A stretch of DNA of 56,588 bases from Propionibacteriaceae bacterium (lineage in GTDB: Bacteria > Actinomycetota > Actinomycetes > Propionibacteriales > Propionibacteriaceae): contig JAISCA010000025.1 of NCBI GenBank assembly GCA_031265875.1, positions 1-56,588 on the forward strand. Reading direction: 5' to 3'. The notes under the pieces are model-generated. The model made no database searches and was not told where the DNA came from. It was given only the letters and a program-made list of their open reading frames with translations. Of this stretch, positions 1-11,700 are shown piece by piece (the stretch's first letter is position 1; each line of letters begins with the position of its first letter). Both the position numbers and the translations under genes were made by a program.

Positions 1-3000
1 ACCCGACGGCGTCTCACCCGCCACCAACACATCCGCCACATGCGAACCAGCCCGCAAAGACGAATACGACAACACCACCGTGCCATCCACACCCGTCCAA
101 GCCGACGGATTCAACACCGTCAAATTAACATCAGCCGTCGACGAAGCCACCGCCGCCTGGGCCACCGCGTTGCCATAGACGTCATAAGCCCAAACCGTCA
201 CCTGATCGGTCTGCACCCCATCCGGAGCCACGCCGTTCTGCGTCACCTGGACCCGCGTCACCCGACCCGGAACGACCGGCTGACAGTCACTGACACAGAC
301 CGCACCAGCCACGAACTCCACCTCAGCCGGAGAACCCGTCACCGCCCGGTCCTGACCCGACACCGGCACCGTGGCCGACACCAGATACTTACCAGCCACC
401 CGCGAGGTCACCTGCACCGCACACGAACCATCCGCCCCGGTCAAACAAGTCGCGTTCGACAGATCCACCGACGGATTCGGCTCCGCCGAGTCCTCCAACT
501 CAGTCGAGAAACTGACCGTCACATCGGGCAGAGCGGTCCCCTGCGCGTCCCGCACCACGACCCTGGCCTCATACGACCCACCAGCCGCCAACGGACCGGC
601 CGGCGACACCGACAACTGGGACAAATCAGCCGACGGCTGAGTCTGCGTGAACCGAATCTGGCTCAAGATGCCAGTGGCCGGACGCAAACCGTCGACTGTC
701 ACCTCGGCCGTGTAAATGCCCTGATGGAACGACGTCCAAGCCAACTCCACCGAACCGTCCGGACCGGTCTTAGCCGAATTGGTCTGCGGCAATAGATTGG
801 CCGAACCGGCCGCCTTGGCCTCGACCTGGGCGTTCGCCACCGGGTTGCCATAAGTGTCGAAGGCCCACACCCGCGCCTTGTCCTGAGACGAACCATCAGA
901 CAACTGATCATTCCGCGTCATCTCAGCCCGGGTGACATGCGTCGGATCGACCGGATCGCAGTTAGTCACACAGACCCCACCGGCCGTGAAAGCCGCCGCC
1001 GGATGATCCGACAGCACCACACCGGCGACCTGCGCCTCGACCAGGAAAGTCCCCACCAAGTGGGAGGTCATGGTGAAGGTGTAGACACCGTTGCCCCGGT
1101 CGATGAAACCAGCGCCGGACAGCTCCGGCAGACCGTCCGACTGGCCAGACACCTGGAAATCGGTCGCCCGCAGGCCGGGAATCGGATTATCCGATCCATC
1201 CCGGGCCGTCACCGTCACGAGCACGGGCAGGCCCACCGTCTGAGAGTCCGGCGACACCTGAACCGTGGACCGGTCAGCGTCGACGACGCCGGCGGTGAAG
1301 GTGACGGAGGCGGTCGGGCGGGCCGATCCGACCTCGGCGGTGACCGTGTAGGACCGGGCCACATCAGTGGTCAAGACATAGACGTAACGACCCGGCGACT
1401 GCTCGATCGGACCCGACACCAGCGTCAGACCATCCCGGTCCAAGCTGATGTCACTGTCGACCAGGCCCGGCACCGGGTTGTCGTACTGATCCCGCACCGA
1501 CAAGGTGGCGCTGACCGGCTCTCCCACGGTCTGGCTGGGCGGTGTGATGGTCAAAGCCGAGGTCAGCGCGCTGGGCGACCCGGCCGTGAAGGTGACCGTC
1601 TGAACGTTAGCGGTCCCGGTCAAGGTGACGCCGGAGACGGTGGCGGTGATGACCTTGGGCCCGACCTTCTGACTGGTCAGCTCCCAGACGTACTGACCCG
1701 CCTGATCCGGGCCGGTCAAAGCCCGGAAGGCGCTGAAGACGACGTCCGGACTGCCGGTGTCGGAGCTGAGAACGACATCGCTGGCGGTCAGACCGGCGAT
1801 GGGACGGTCGTGCTGATCGCGCACCGTCACGGTGGCGACCACAGCGTCGCCGACGACCTGGCTGGTCGGGTTCAAGCTGAGCGAGGAGTGGGCCGATGTC
1901 GGCTCCGGCGCCAGCCATTGGGCGTCGGCGGTCAGAATGGTCCCGTTCGGACGGACGGTGACCGTGGCGTCGCACTGGCCGGGGCCGGTGGCGTCCAAAG
2001 CGAAGGTGTAGACCCCAGCGCCGGCGTCGTTGAAGGCGCTGGCCGTGGCGCAGCCGGCCTCGATGCTGAAGTCGGCTTCGACCAGGCCGAGGACCGGGTT
2101 GCCGAAGGCGTCCTGCAAGGTGGCCGTGGCCAGCGCCGTCTCACCCAACAGGTTGTCGGTCGGGTCGATCACGAGACTCGAATTGCTGGAGTCGGCCGGG
2201 CCCTGCTCGAAGCTGACGGTGGCCGGGCTGCCCTGGACGTTGGCCAGAGCGCCGCCCGTCGCCGGGTCGGCCAGTTGGGCCGAGATGGCGAAGTCACCGG
2301 GCCTGGTCGAGGTCAGGTAGACCTGGCAGACGCCGTCGAGCGTGCTGCAACTGTCGGCCGACAGGCCGCCTTGCCCAGCGTCGGCCGGGTCCAAGCTGAA
2401 GCTGACCTCAGCCCCCGTCACCAGGTTGCCGAAACCGTCCCGGACGGTGACTTGGGCGGTGTACTGGTTGGCGCTGGACAGCCCGACCGTGAGCGGACTG
2501 GCCGGGGTCACCAGCAGGCTGGAGGAGCCGGGGACGCCTTGACCGGCCAGGAAGGTCAGGTCGACCGGGCTGCCGCTCAGGTCGACCGCCGTCTGATCCA
2601 GCTCGATGGTGGCGGAGAGGCCAGCGACGTAGGTCTGGGCCACCTGGCTGGTGACCTTGACCTGGCACTGGCCCGAGCTGTCCGAGAGGCAGCTGCTGAC
2701 GGGGTTGGCGCCGTCGTGCAGGACCAGGTCGGGGGAAGCGGTGAATCTGACTTCGACGCCTTCCAGGGGCTGACCGTCGCTGGCCACGATGGTGGCAGTG
2801 GCGGTGATGTCGGAGCCGACCTGGGCGCTGGAGCTATCCACGGTCAAGGTCGAGTGGTCCGGGCTGGCCGTCTTGGAGAAGTTGAACTGCAGGGCGGCGT
2901 CCCGCCCAGTCTGGCCGGTCAGAGCGACCTGCCCGGTGGTGCTGGTGAGGGAGGTGTAAGGCAGGGCGCCCAGCAGCGCGCCGCTTTCGATGTCGCGCAA

Positions 3001-5499
3001 TTCGACGCTGTTGACCCGCCAATCCGAACTCGGCAGGGTCACCGTGATGGGCTTGGAGACTCCATTGGCCAGGGCGGTGGCGGCGCCGAAGACCGGCTCC
3101 GAGCCGGTGGCGGCCAGGGACTGGCCGTCGATCTGGAAGGTGGCCGGGCCGTTGGCGGAAGTGGCGGCGACCCGGTAGAGCGAGTCGGTCAAGCGATAGG
3201 TGTAGTCCTCGATCTCGCCCGGAGTGGCCCAGGGCTTAGTGACGTAAGCGGTCGTGGCGTAGTACTCCCCGAGGCTGTTATACGGCCTGGTGGGGACCGA
3301 GTTCGAGAGCGAGAGGCGGAGACTGCTGGAGCTTTGGTCGTCTGTCAAGACCAAATTGCCGGAGGCCACACCGTTGGAGATGGTCGGAGCCCACACCGGA
3401 CTGGCTCCCCAGTTGGCCCCCCCACTAGTGGACCAGGCCCTCACTGCGGTCCGCGAATCGTTGGCCAAGTCACCGGAGACACCAGCCTTGACATTGGTGT
3501 AGGTACGACCGCGCACGAAGAGCTGATTCTGGAAGGTCAGGCGATCCGAGCTGTAGGTCTGGAGGTAGAGACCGTCGTCGGTGGCGTTGTGTGCGCTGCC
3601 ATCGGTGGCCGGGCCGGTGTAGAGACCCGGCTGGCCGCCCAAGTAGAGGCTGGGGCCGATGCCATTGACGTGGGCCGGAGCGCCGTAGCCAGAGGTGGCC
3701 GTGGCCGGACCGGAGGCGGCGTCGCCGTAGGAACCGGTGGAGGTGACGCCGAAGTCGACCTCCGGCACATCGAGCGCCCCCTCCAGGTGGACCGAGCTGT
3801 AGATCGGAACCTGGCTGGGCTGCACGGTCGAACCGAGAGTGCTATTGAAGGAATCGACGAAGGGCGAGAGCAGGTTGCCGAGGCAGGGCCCGGAGACGGT
3901 GGCGGGCTGGCTGGCGCCGGCGCTGGTGGAATAGCACTGGGCCTGGACCCGGTTGGTCTTGGCGTCCACGTCGACCGTGGTGGCGGAGGTGGCGTAGGTC
4001 TGAAGGGCGTTGAAGCCGTTGACCTGGGGTTGCACCAAGCGGACCCGGAAATCGCCCTCACCTGAGGTCAGGAAGGAGTAGTAACCAGCGCCATCGGTCT
4101 GCCGGATGCCACGCAAGGTCCAAGCGCCATTCTCCACCTGGTAAAGGGCGACCTTCTGGCCGGTCACGCCGCCCTCGCTGGCATCGCGGGCGCCGTTGGC
4201 GTTGGCGTCGTTGAAGACCTGGCCGGAGATGGAGAACATGGCCTGGGCGCTGGACAAGGTAGTGGGCGGCCAGGCCAAGTCATTGTTGCTGTTAGTGGGA
4301 ACGTGGTAGGCCTCGCCGCTCATGGGATCGATCCGATAGAGATCGTTCTGCGGGCTTGAACCAGTTCTGTAAACAGTGGCATAGAGCATGCCGTTGTAGT
4401 AAGCTAGACTGTAGGTATTGCCAATAAGCGCTATACCTAGTTTTACACCAACCCATCTAGTGAGATCACTGGTATTCTCATTAGCAGGTTTGATGATCTG
4501 AACAATGTCATACTTCCAACCGGACTTATGCTCTCCTGGCTTAATTTTAACAAGGTAAATGCGGTCATGCCTCTCGCCATGGGTGCCGTCCTCGGGGAAC
4601 CACAGGCTGTCTTCAGGGACTTGGCCTTTGACTAGGGTGTATATATTACCCATACCGTCTAAGACCACATTGCCAGCGGAGCTGCCAGTAGTTTCGCAAG
4701 CATTGGCGGAGAATCGCTCCCAGTCATCATCGTAGTTGCCCTGAGCGTCCGTGACTGGCTGTAACCTCCCGGAAGATTTCCATTCCCCAGTCTGAGGATT
4801 GAAGATCATCAAACGAAAAGCATCGTAGCCGAACCCGTTGCACAGGGCAGAGTTGAAGACGATCTCACCGGTCCGCTGATTGACCACGCCACCGCTCCAG
4901 TAATCATTGTAGAATGGCCCTGTAGCAGTGCCATTCGCCCCCTCGGCCTTGGACGGTTTCGGAACCCAGAAGGCGTGAGATGTGGTCTCCTTGTCGGTGA
5001 AGGCTTCGACCGTTATCCAACGGTCGGGGTCAGCGGGCGGGCTGCCTCCTGTGACCCAACCCGAATTCCCGTTTTGGGACCAGAAGTAGGCCACCGGCGC
5101 CTTCGAGTACAAACCACCGTCGAAAGCCATAGAAGCGCACATGTAACCAGAACTACTGCCCGTCAAACCGCTCACCGAGGTCAAGGCCTGGCTGGTGATG
5201 ATGCCACCGGCCCCCTGACTCAACTTGTAAACGGCCCGGCATCCATTATCTTCACGGCCCACGACCCAGCCCCGCGCGACGTAGAGGGTATCCCTATCCC
5301 AGGACACAGCACTGGCCAACGTGAGGACGCCCTCGGCGGAACCCGGCGGATAGGGCAGGGCTGCGGCCTCCGGGGAATTCTGCCATTGCTGAGCCAGTGT
5401 CACCCCGCCCAGGACGAGGGCCAGGGCGACCAGCCAAGCGGAGACCCGTTTGACCCAACCCAGCGAACGGCGGTCAAACGAAACGGAGACAAGCGACAT
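1..5499 (-). CDS. Giant secreted Ig-like repeat surface protein, paralog B (C-terminus beyond window)
   Basis: The frame is open from ATG at 5499 to base 1 (1,833 codons) with no stop, so the C-terminus lies outside the window. The N-terminus is basic, then hydrophobic (WLVALALVLGG), and reads as a signal peptide. It is followed by about 380 residues of propeller-like sequence (LYRIDPMSGEAYHVP near the end), an SdrD/Cna-B-like domain starting at SGQVFNDANANG, a GEVED-like segment ending GEIEDYTY, then serial invasin-like (Big_1-type) Ig modules with paired cysteines such as CVTNC. Domain order matches the complete neighbour at 5735-23668, so this is a tandem paralog. By family analogy it is a cell-surface adhesin or biofilm stalk; the ligand is unknown. 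Codon usage changes inside the gene (left ~1.2 kb), and about 4330-4930 is AT-richer. Only a weak Shine-Dalgarno (GAGAG) precedes the start. Confidence 0.85.
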   Translation of the reverse strand, partial: MSLVSVSFDRRSLGWVKRVSAWLVALALVLGGVTLAQQWQNSPEAAALPYPPGSAEGVLTLASAVSWDRDTLYVARGWVVGREDNGCRAVYKLSQGAGGIITSQALTSVSGLTGSSSGYMCASMAFDGGLYSKAPVAYFWSQNGNSGWVTGGSPPADPDRWITVEAFTDKETTSHAFWVPKPSKAEGANGTATGPFYNDYWSGGVVNQRTGEIVFNSALCNGFGYDAFRLMIFNPQTGEWKSSGRLQPVTDAQGNYDDDWERFSANACETTGSSAGNVVLDGMGNIYTLVKGQVPEDSLWFPEDGTHGERHDRIYLVKIKPGEHKSGWKYDIVQIIKPANENTSDLTRWVGVKLGIALIGNTYSLAYYNGMLYATVYRTGSSPQNDLYRIDPMSGEAYHVPTNSNNDLAWPPTTLSSAQAMFSISGQVFNDANANGARDASEGGVTGQKVALYQVENGAWTLRGIRQTDGAGYYSFLTSGEGDFRVRLVQPQVNGFNALQTYATSATTVDVDAKTNRVQAQCYSTSAGASQPATVSGPCLGNLLSPFVDSFNSTLGSTVQPSQVPIYSSVHLEGALDVPEVDFGVTSTGSYGDAASGPATATSGYGAPAHVNGIGPSLYLGGQPGLYTGPATDGSAHNATDDGLYLQTYSSDRLTFQNQLFVRGRTYTNVKAGVSGDLANDSRTAVRAWSTSGGANWGASPVWAPTISNGVASGNLVLTDDQSSSSLRLSLSNSVPTRPYNSLGEYYATTAYVTKPWATPGEIEDYTYRLTDSLYRVAATSANGPATFQIDGQSLAATGSEPVFGAATALANGVSKPITVTLPSSDWRVNSVELRDIESGALLGALPYTSLTSTTGQVALTGQTGRDAALQFNFSKTASPDHSTLTVDSSSAQVGSDITATATIVASDGQPLEGVEVRFTASPDLVLHDGANPVSSCLSDSSGQCQVKVTSQVAQTYVAGLSATIELDQTAVDLSGSPVDLTFLAGQGVPGSSSLLVTPASPLTVGLSSANQYTAQVTVRDGFGNLVTGAEVSFSLDPADAGQGGLSADSCSTLDGVCQVYLTSTRPGDFAISAQLADPATGGALANVQGSPATVSFEQGPADSSNSSLVIDPTDNLLGETALATATLQDAFGNPVLGLVEADFSIEAGCATASAFNDAGAGVYTFALDATGPGQCDATVTVRPNGTILTADAQWLAPEPTSAHSSLSLNPTSQVVGDAVVATVTVRDQHDRPIAGLTASDVVLSSDTGSPDVVFSAFRALTGPDQAGQYVWELTSQKVGPKVITATVSGVTLTGTANVQTVTFTAGSPSALTSALTITPPSQTVGEPVSATLSVRDQYDNPVPGLVDSDISLDRDGLTLVSGPIEQSPGRYVYVLTTDVARSYTVTAEVGSARPTASVTFTAGVVDADRSTVQVSPDSQTVGLPVLVTVTARDGSDNPIPGLRATDFQVSGQSDGLPELSGAGFIDRGNGVYTFTMTSHLVGTFLVEAQVAGVVLSDHPAAAFTAGGVCVTNCDPVDPTHVTRAEMTRNDQLSDGSSQDKARVWAFDTYGNPVANAQVEAKAAGSANLLPQTNSAKTGPDGSVELAWTSFHQGIYTAEVTVDGLRPATGILSQIRFTQTQPSADLSQLSVSPAGPLAAGGSYEARVVVRDAQGTALPDVTVSFSTELEDSAEPNPSVDLSNATCLTGADGSCAVQVTSRVAGKYLVSATVPVSGQDRAVTGSPAEVEFVAGAVCVSDCQPVVPGRVTRVQVTQNGVAPDGVQTDQVTVWAYDVYGNAVAQAAVASSTADVNLTVLNPSAWTGVDGTVVLSYSSLRAGSHVADVLVAGETPSG

Positions 5500-5580
5500 G
5501 GTATTCCCATCTCTCAACGGTGGCACGGCCGGAGGACTCCACACAGCGGAGCAGCGGAGCAACGGAGGCCGAGATGGTGG

Positions 5581-5609
5581 AGTATAACTCGGTCGCGCTC
5601 AAAACCGAA
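5581..5609 (-). promoter_or_regulatory. Putative promoter of surface protein B
   Basis: On the minus strand a good -10 (TATACT, 5586-5581) lies 17 bp from a weak -35 (TTCGGT, 5609-5604), giving a leader of about 75 nt before ATG 5499. It lies just after the terminator of the upstream gene, so B probably has its own transcript. This is inferred from sequence only. Confidence 0.45.
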
Positions 5610-5661
5610 CAGATGAGACGGATCAATTTGGCCATTTTGGAGTCCGGAGTCAAATGTGGCT

Positions 5662-5707
5662 AAAAGACTTGGAGGATGGACCCCCGCAGGGGCACATCCT
5701 CCAAGTC
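5662..5707 (-). terminator. Rho-independent terminator of the 5,977-aa surface protein gene
   Basis: A perfect 13-bp inverted repeat (GACTTGGAGGATG at 5666-5678, CATCCTCCAAGTC at 5695-5707) has an inner CCCC/GGGG stem in its loop. On the minus strand it is followed directly by TTTT. It starts 28 bp after the stop codon at 5735. It is the clearest intrinsic terminator in the window. Confidence 0.85.
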
Positions 5708-5734
5708 AGGTTGGGTATTAGGTTACTCGGTCGG

Positions 5735-8700
5735 TCAGACCGCCGGGGCGGCGCCCTCATCCTCTTCGCGCCGACGACGCGAGGCCAAGAGGATGAAGAA
5801 GGCGCCGAGGAGAGCGGCCAGGCCGGAGCCGATGATGAGCGGCAAACCGTAGTCCGCGCCCGTCGGAACCGGAATCGGAATCATGTATTCCGTCTCCGCG
5901 GTGTTGCCGGCCGGGTCGGTCGAGACCACGGTGATGGTGTCACCGGGCTGGACCGGGATCTGAGGCGTGCAGGACCAGACGCCGTTGGCGTCGATGACGG
6001 TCTCGCAGACCTGGTTGCCGTCCTTGTCGGTCACCTCGATGGTGTCACCGGGCTCACCGGTGCCATCGAGATGCTTCTCGTCGCCTTCGACCGTCGGAGC
6101 CGGCGGATCGATGGTGTCGACCTGGAACTCGACCTCGACCGGAGGCGAGGTGTTGCCAGCCGGGTCCGTGGCCGTGACGACGATCTTATGGTCGCCGTCC
6201 GGCAGCGGATCGGGCAAGCTGCAGGACCAAGCGCCGTCGAGATCGGCGGTGACCGTGCAGCGGTTGCCGTCGCCGGCGTCCACCGTCACCGTCGAACCTG
6301 GCTCGGCCGTGCCGGTGGCCTCGGGCGTGGGATCGTTGATCCACTGGCCCGGCGTCGGGCTGAGCACGACCACCTGATCCGGATCGGTGATGTCGACGAC
6401 GGGCTCGATCACAGTCGGCACGGACTCGTTGCCGGCCTGATCGGTCTCCGTCACCTCGATATGGGTCGGGCCCTCGGGCAGGACCTCGGGCAACTGGCAG
6501 GACCAGGTGCCGTCGGCCATGACCTGGGCGGTGCAGGAATTGCCGCCGCCGGCGTCGACCTCGACCGTGTTGCCCGGCTCGCCGTTCTCACCCGAGACGG
6601 TGGGCTGGTTGTCGTTGATGGCCTCGTCCGGACCCGGCTCCGTCACGGTTGGCGGGGCCGGCGAAACGGTGTCGACGACGACGTCCTTGCGGTCATTGCC
6701 CAGGGTGCCGGCCCGGTCGGTCGCGACCACGTTGATCGTGGTCTGGCCGTCGGGCAGGACATTGGGCAACTGGCAAGACCAGGTCAGATCGGCCGCCACC
6801 GTGGTGGTGCAGACGTTGTTGGCGCCTCCAGCCGAGACCACGACCTGGTCACCAGCCGCGTTATTGGTGCCGGAGACGACCGGCCGGGACTGGTTGACGT
6901 GCTGACCCTCGGACGGGCGGACGATGACCGGCCGCGGACCGTCGGTGTCGGTGTCGAAGTGGACCACGGTCTCATCCGACGGGTTGCCGGCGGCGTCCTC
7001 TTGGATCACGGTCACAGTGTGATCGCCATCCGGCAAGGACCCAGTCGTCTCACAGACCCAGTGACTGTCTTGACCGACCGTGGCGGTGCAGAGCACGGCG
7101 CCGGTGGCGTCATCGGTCACGGTCACGGTCGCCCCGGGCTCGCCGGTGCCGGCGAACTCAGGCTGATCGCTGCTGACCGACTCGTTATCGCTCGGTTTGG
7201 TCACGACTGGCGCGATCGGCGGCTCCAGGTCGAGGAAGACCAAGATATAGGGCGAGGACTGGTAGGAAGGCGGCACGATCGAGTTGGGCTGCGGGATGAA
7301 GATGACCTCCCGCTGGACCCCCTCGATGACCACGAAGGCCTGAGCCTGCAGGTAGCCGTCGACCAGCGAGGTGTAGCCGTAGCTGGCGAAGCCAGTGGCG
7401 TCACTCTGCGGTTCCGGAATCGTCATCAGCTGCAAGCTGGGACTGATCATGAACTGGTTGACCGTCGCTCCGACAGTCGGGTTGCCCCACCGGTCGTACA
7501 GATGGACTTCGGCGACGTCCTGCTCGGTGCCGTTAGAACGCATCCGGTCGGGATTGACCACGACCCGCGAACGCCGATCGTTCGGCACGCTGTCATCGGG
7601 CACGCAGTCGGGGCCGATGCAAGGCGGACCGGCCTTGAACCTCATCTCGAAGGGCGAGGACATGGACAGGCCGCTGCTGGGCGTGGCCGGGACGTACTTG
7701 ATCTCGACCCACTGACCCCCGATCTCAGCTTCCATCGTGACGTTGGTGTAATTACCCATCACCGTGGTGGCGTACCAGACATCGGTGTGGCCGTTGGCGT
7801 CGGTCCGGGCGATGTCGTCGTCCGCCTGGTTGGTCAGATATGGGTCTTGGTTTTGGCTGGGCAGAGAGGGATAGTTATGACTCTGCTGCACCCGCACCCC
7901 CGGCACCGGGTTGCCTTCGCCGTCGAACAGGTAGACGTTGGCCACGTCATGCTCGATGCCGTCAGCGACCACATTGTCCGGATCGACCACGATGCGCGAG
8001 CGCCGGTCCTCCGGCACGCCCGGATTCTGGCAATCCTCGTCGAAGCAAGGCGGTCCGGGCTGGAAGTTCATCGTGAAGGGTGACGACTGGTAGCTGTCCG
8101 GCGCCGGACCCGTAGCCGGTGGCTCCGGCTGGGGCGTGAAGACGATCGGAGTCCGCGTCCCGTTGATGGTGACGTAGGCGTTAGCCGTGTGATCACCAGC
8201 CAAGGTCGAGGTGTACCAGATGTCGGTGTGCCCGTCGGCATCGGTCCGCTCGATGCTGGTGGGTTGGACCGTCAGCTTCGGATCGGAGTGTTCCTGGGTG
8301 ATGACGGCGTTCTGGATCGGATTGCCGTGGCCATCGAAGATGTAGACGTTGGCCACGTCATGGATGATGCCGTCAGCCTTTGAGCCGTCCGGAGCGACCA
8401 CGATGCGCGAACGATGGTCGTTATCGACGTCATCGTCCTGGCAACCGGTGCTCGGGTCGACGCAGATCGGACCGGGCAGGAAGGTGACGATGAAGGGCGA
8501 GGACTTGTAGCTGGTCGGCGGCGAGCCCAGGCTGGGATCAGCCGGTGTGGCCGGGAACTTGATCTCGGTGGAAACACCGTTGATGTCGACGAAGGCGCGG
8601 GCGGTGTGCCCAGTGGCCTGGGTCGAGGTGTACCAGATGTCGGTGCGACCGTTGGCGTCGGTCTCCTCGATGTCAGTGTTGAGCTGCGCGGTCAGCCTGG

Positions 8701-11700
8701 CGTCATCGGTCGATTGGGTGATCGTGGCGCCCACGATGGGGTTGCCATGACCGTCGAAGATGTAGACGTTGGCCTTGTCCTGATCGACGCCGTCGGCGGT
8801 CGCATTGTCAGGATAGACCTCGATGCGCGAACGCTTGTCGAAGGGCACGTCATCGTCTTGGCAGCCGGTCGCCGGGTCGACGCAGATCTCACCCGGAGTG
8901 AAGTTCATCACGAAGGGCGAGGACTGGTAAGTGCTCGGCGGCGTGCCCAGGCTGGGATCAGCCGGTGTGGCCGGGAACTTGATCTCGGTCTCGACGCCGT
9001 TGACTTCGACATAGGCACGGGCGGTGTGCTGCCCGGCCACGGTCGTGGTGTACGCGATGGTGGTGAGACCATTGGCGTCCGTCTCATCGATCGGCCCCTG
9101 GACCGACAAGGAGGCGTCGTTATTGCTCTGGGTCACGACCGCGCCCTCGATCGGGTTGCCGTGGCCGTCGAAGATGTAGACGTTGGCCAGGTCGGCGTCT
9201 TGACCGTTGGCGATCCGGTCGTTAGGCAGAACCTCGATATGGGTCCGGCGGGCGAAGGGCACGTCGGGATCCTGGCAACTGGGCAGGAGGCAGATCGGGC
9301 CGGCCTCGAAGTTGACCGTGAAGGGCGAGGACTGGTAGGTGTCCGGTGGCGTGCCCAGGCTGGGATCAGCCGGAGTGGCCGGGAACATGATCTCGATATT
9401 CGTGCCGTTACTCACGTAGTAGGCCTGCGCGATGTGCGGGCCATCCTCTTCGGAGGTGTACCAGATGGTGGTACGACCCTCAGAATTGGTCGGGGCGATG
9501 TCGGCGTTGGGCTTGGCGTTCAGGGCCGCGTCCTGCGTGTCCTGAACGACTTCAGCCCCCACCACCGGGTTGCCGTGGCCGTCGAAGATGTAGACGTTGG
9601 CCACGTCCTGCGCGTCACCGTCGGCGGTCATGTTGTCCGGGTCGACCTCGATGCGCGAGCGACGATCATACGCCACGCCCGGATCCTGGCAACTCGGGAG
9701 GAAGCAGGGACCATCCGTGATGAAGGTGACCTCGAAGGGCGAGGACTGGTAATTGAGCGGCGCCGGACCCGCAGCCGGCGGCACCGGCTGAGGCGTGAAG
9801 ATGATCTCGACTGGGACGCCTTCCACCTCGACATAAGCCCGAGCCTCGTGCGAATCGGCCACCGTGGAGGTGTACCAGATGGTGGTGAGACCGTTGGCGT
9901 CGGTCGGCTCGATCGTCGTCTGATAGGTCAGATCGGTGTCGGCGGTCTCCTGGGTCACGACGGCACCCGGAACCGGGTTGCCGTGGCCGTCGAAGATGTA
10001 GACATTGGCCACGTCCTGGACGATGCCGTTGGCGGTCGCACCGTCCGGATAGACCACGATGCGCGAACGATGGTCGTTGTCCACGTCATCGTCCTGGCAA
10101 TCCGGCCGGACGCAGATGGTGTCGGCCTTGAAGTTGAGTGTGATGGGCGAACCGGTCGGCGTCTTGCCTTGGACTCGGACCTCGGCGATATGAGGCCTGG
10201 CCTTGAGCGAGGTGTAGCGGATGACCGAGATGCCCTGGTCATTGGTGCCTTCGGTGCCGGGCAGGATGCGCAGGTCGGGGTCTGCGGTAGTGGACTCGAC
10301 CAGAGCGCCTGGCACCGGGTTGCCCCACTTGTCATAGGCGTAGACGGTGGCGATGTCCGGCGTCGAACCGTTGGCTGCCCTGTTGTCGGTCGTGACCTCG
10401 ACCCGGCTGCGGGGCGAAGTCGGATTGACTGGCACGCAGCCATCCGGCTCAGTGCAGACCTCGTCGGCCTGCCAGGCCAGCGGCAGGGCTTGGCCGATCG
10501 GGCGGGTGCCGCTGAGATCGGCGGCGACCGAGTAGCTGCCGGACACGGTCGAGGACAGCGTCACCTGGCAGGTGCCGTCAGCCGCCGTGGTGCAGGCGCT
10601 CACGCCGCCGCCCCAGACCGGGCCGGACTGGCCAGCGCCCAGCTTGAAGGTCACGACCGCGCCCTCGACTGGAGCGTCGTAGATGTCGTTGACCGTGGCC
10701 GAGACCGTGTAGGTGTTGTCCGGGCCAGTGCCCACCACCAGCGGACTAGCCGGCGTGAAGGTGAAGCTGGAATGGTCCGGATCACCGATGCTGGAGCCGA
10801 AGGCGAGAGTGACTGGTGAACCGTTCGGAGTCAGACCGCCGACCAAGACGTTGGCGATATGATCGCCGGCCACGGTCGAGGTGTACCAGATGGTCGAGGT
10901 GCCGTTGGCGTCCGTCCGCTGGATGCTTTCAGGACCGCTGCCAGCGGGCTGGATCGTCAGGTTGGCGTCGAGGGTGGTGGAAGAGACCACCGCGTTCGGA
11001 ACCGGGTTGCCGTGGGTGTCACGGGCGAAGACCCGCACGACGTCACGGGCGATACCGTCGAAGTTGGCCCCGTTACTGATGATCTCGACCCGGGTGTTGT
11101 CCGGCGAGACGCAGTTGGTGACGCAGATCGGGCCGGGATCGAAGGTGACCGTACGCGGACTGTTGGACAGCGGCCGGCTCGTGCCCAGAGCGTCAGGCAT
11201 GTTGGCATGGACCTGGAACGAGGCGGCCTGCGTGCTGGTGACTTGGACAAAGCAGGTGCCGGTGCCATCCGTGGTGCAGTTCTTGACTCCGCCGACGAAG
11301 GTCAGGCCGGGGTCACCCTCGAAGGTGATCGGGATACCGCTGACGGGGTTCAGACCGGTCGAATCCAGCGTCGTGGCCGTGATGGTGTAGACGCCCTCGA
11401 CGACCTGCGTGACGGTCGGCGTGACAGTCAGGAAGGACTGAGTCGGATCGGCTGGATCGGCCACGAAGTTGAGCGTGATGGGCGAACCGGTCGGCGTCTG
11501 ACCGGCCACCCGGACGTTGGCCTGGTGGGGCCCGGCCACGGCCGAGCTGTACTGCAGCTTAGCCGTGCCGTCAGTGCCGGTGTAAGCACCCGTCGTCACG
11601 ATGTTCAGCGTCGGGTCGATCGTGTCGGTCGCGACGGCGGCGCCAGAGACGGCGTTGCCGAGGCAGTCGTAAGCCCAGACCGTGGCCTCGGCGATGTCGT

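Noticed and set aside
5735-5900. Canonical LPxTG sorting signal on the giant protein.
   Set aside because: Only PVPTG is present; treated as an open question rather than a called motif.
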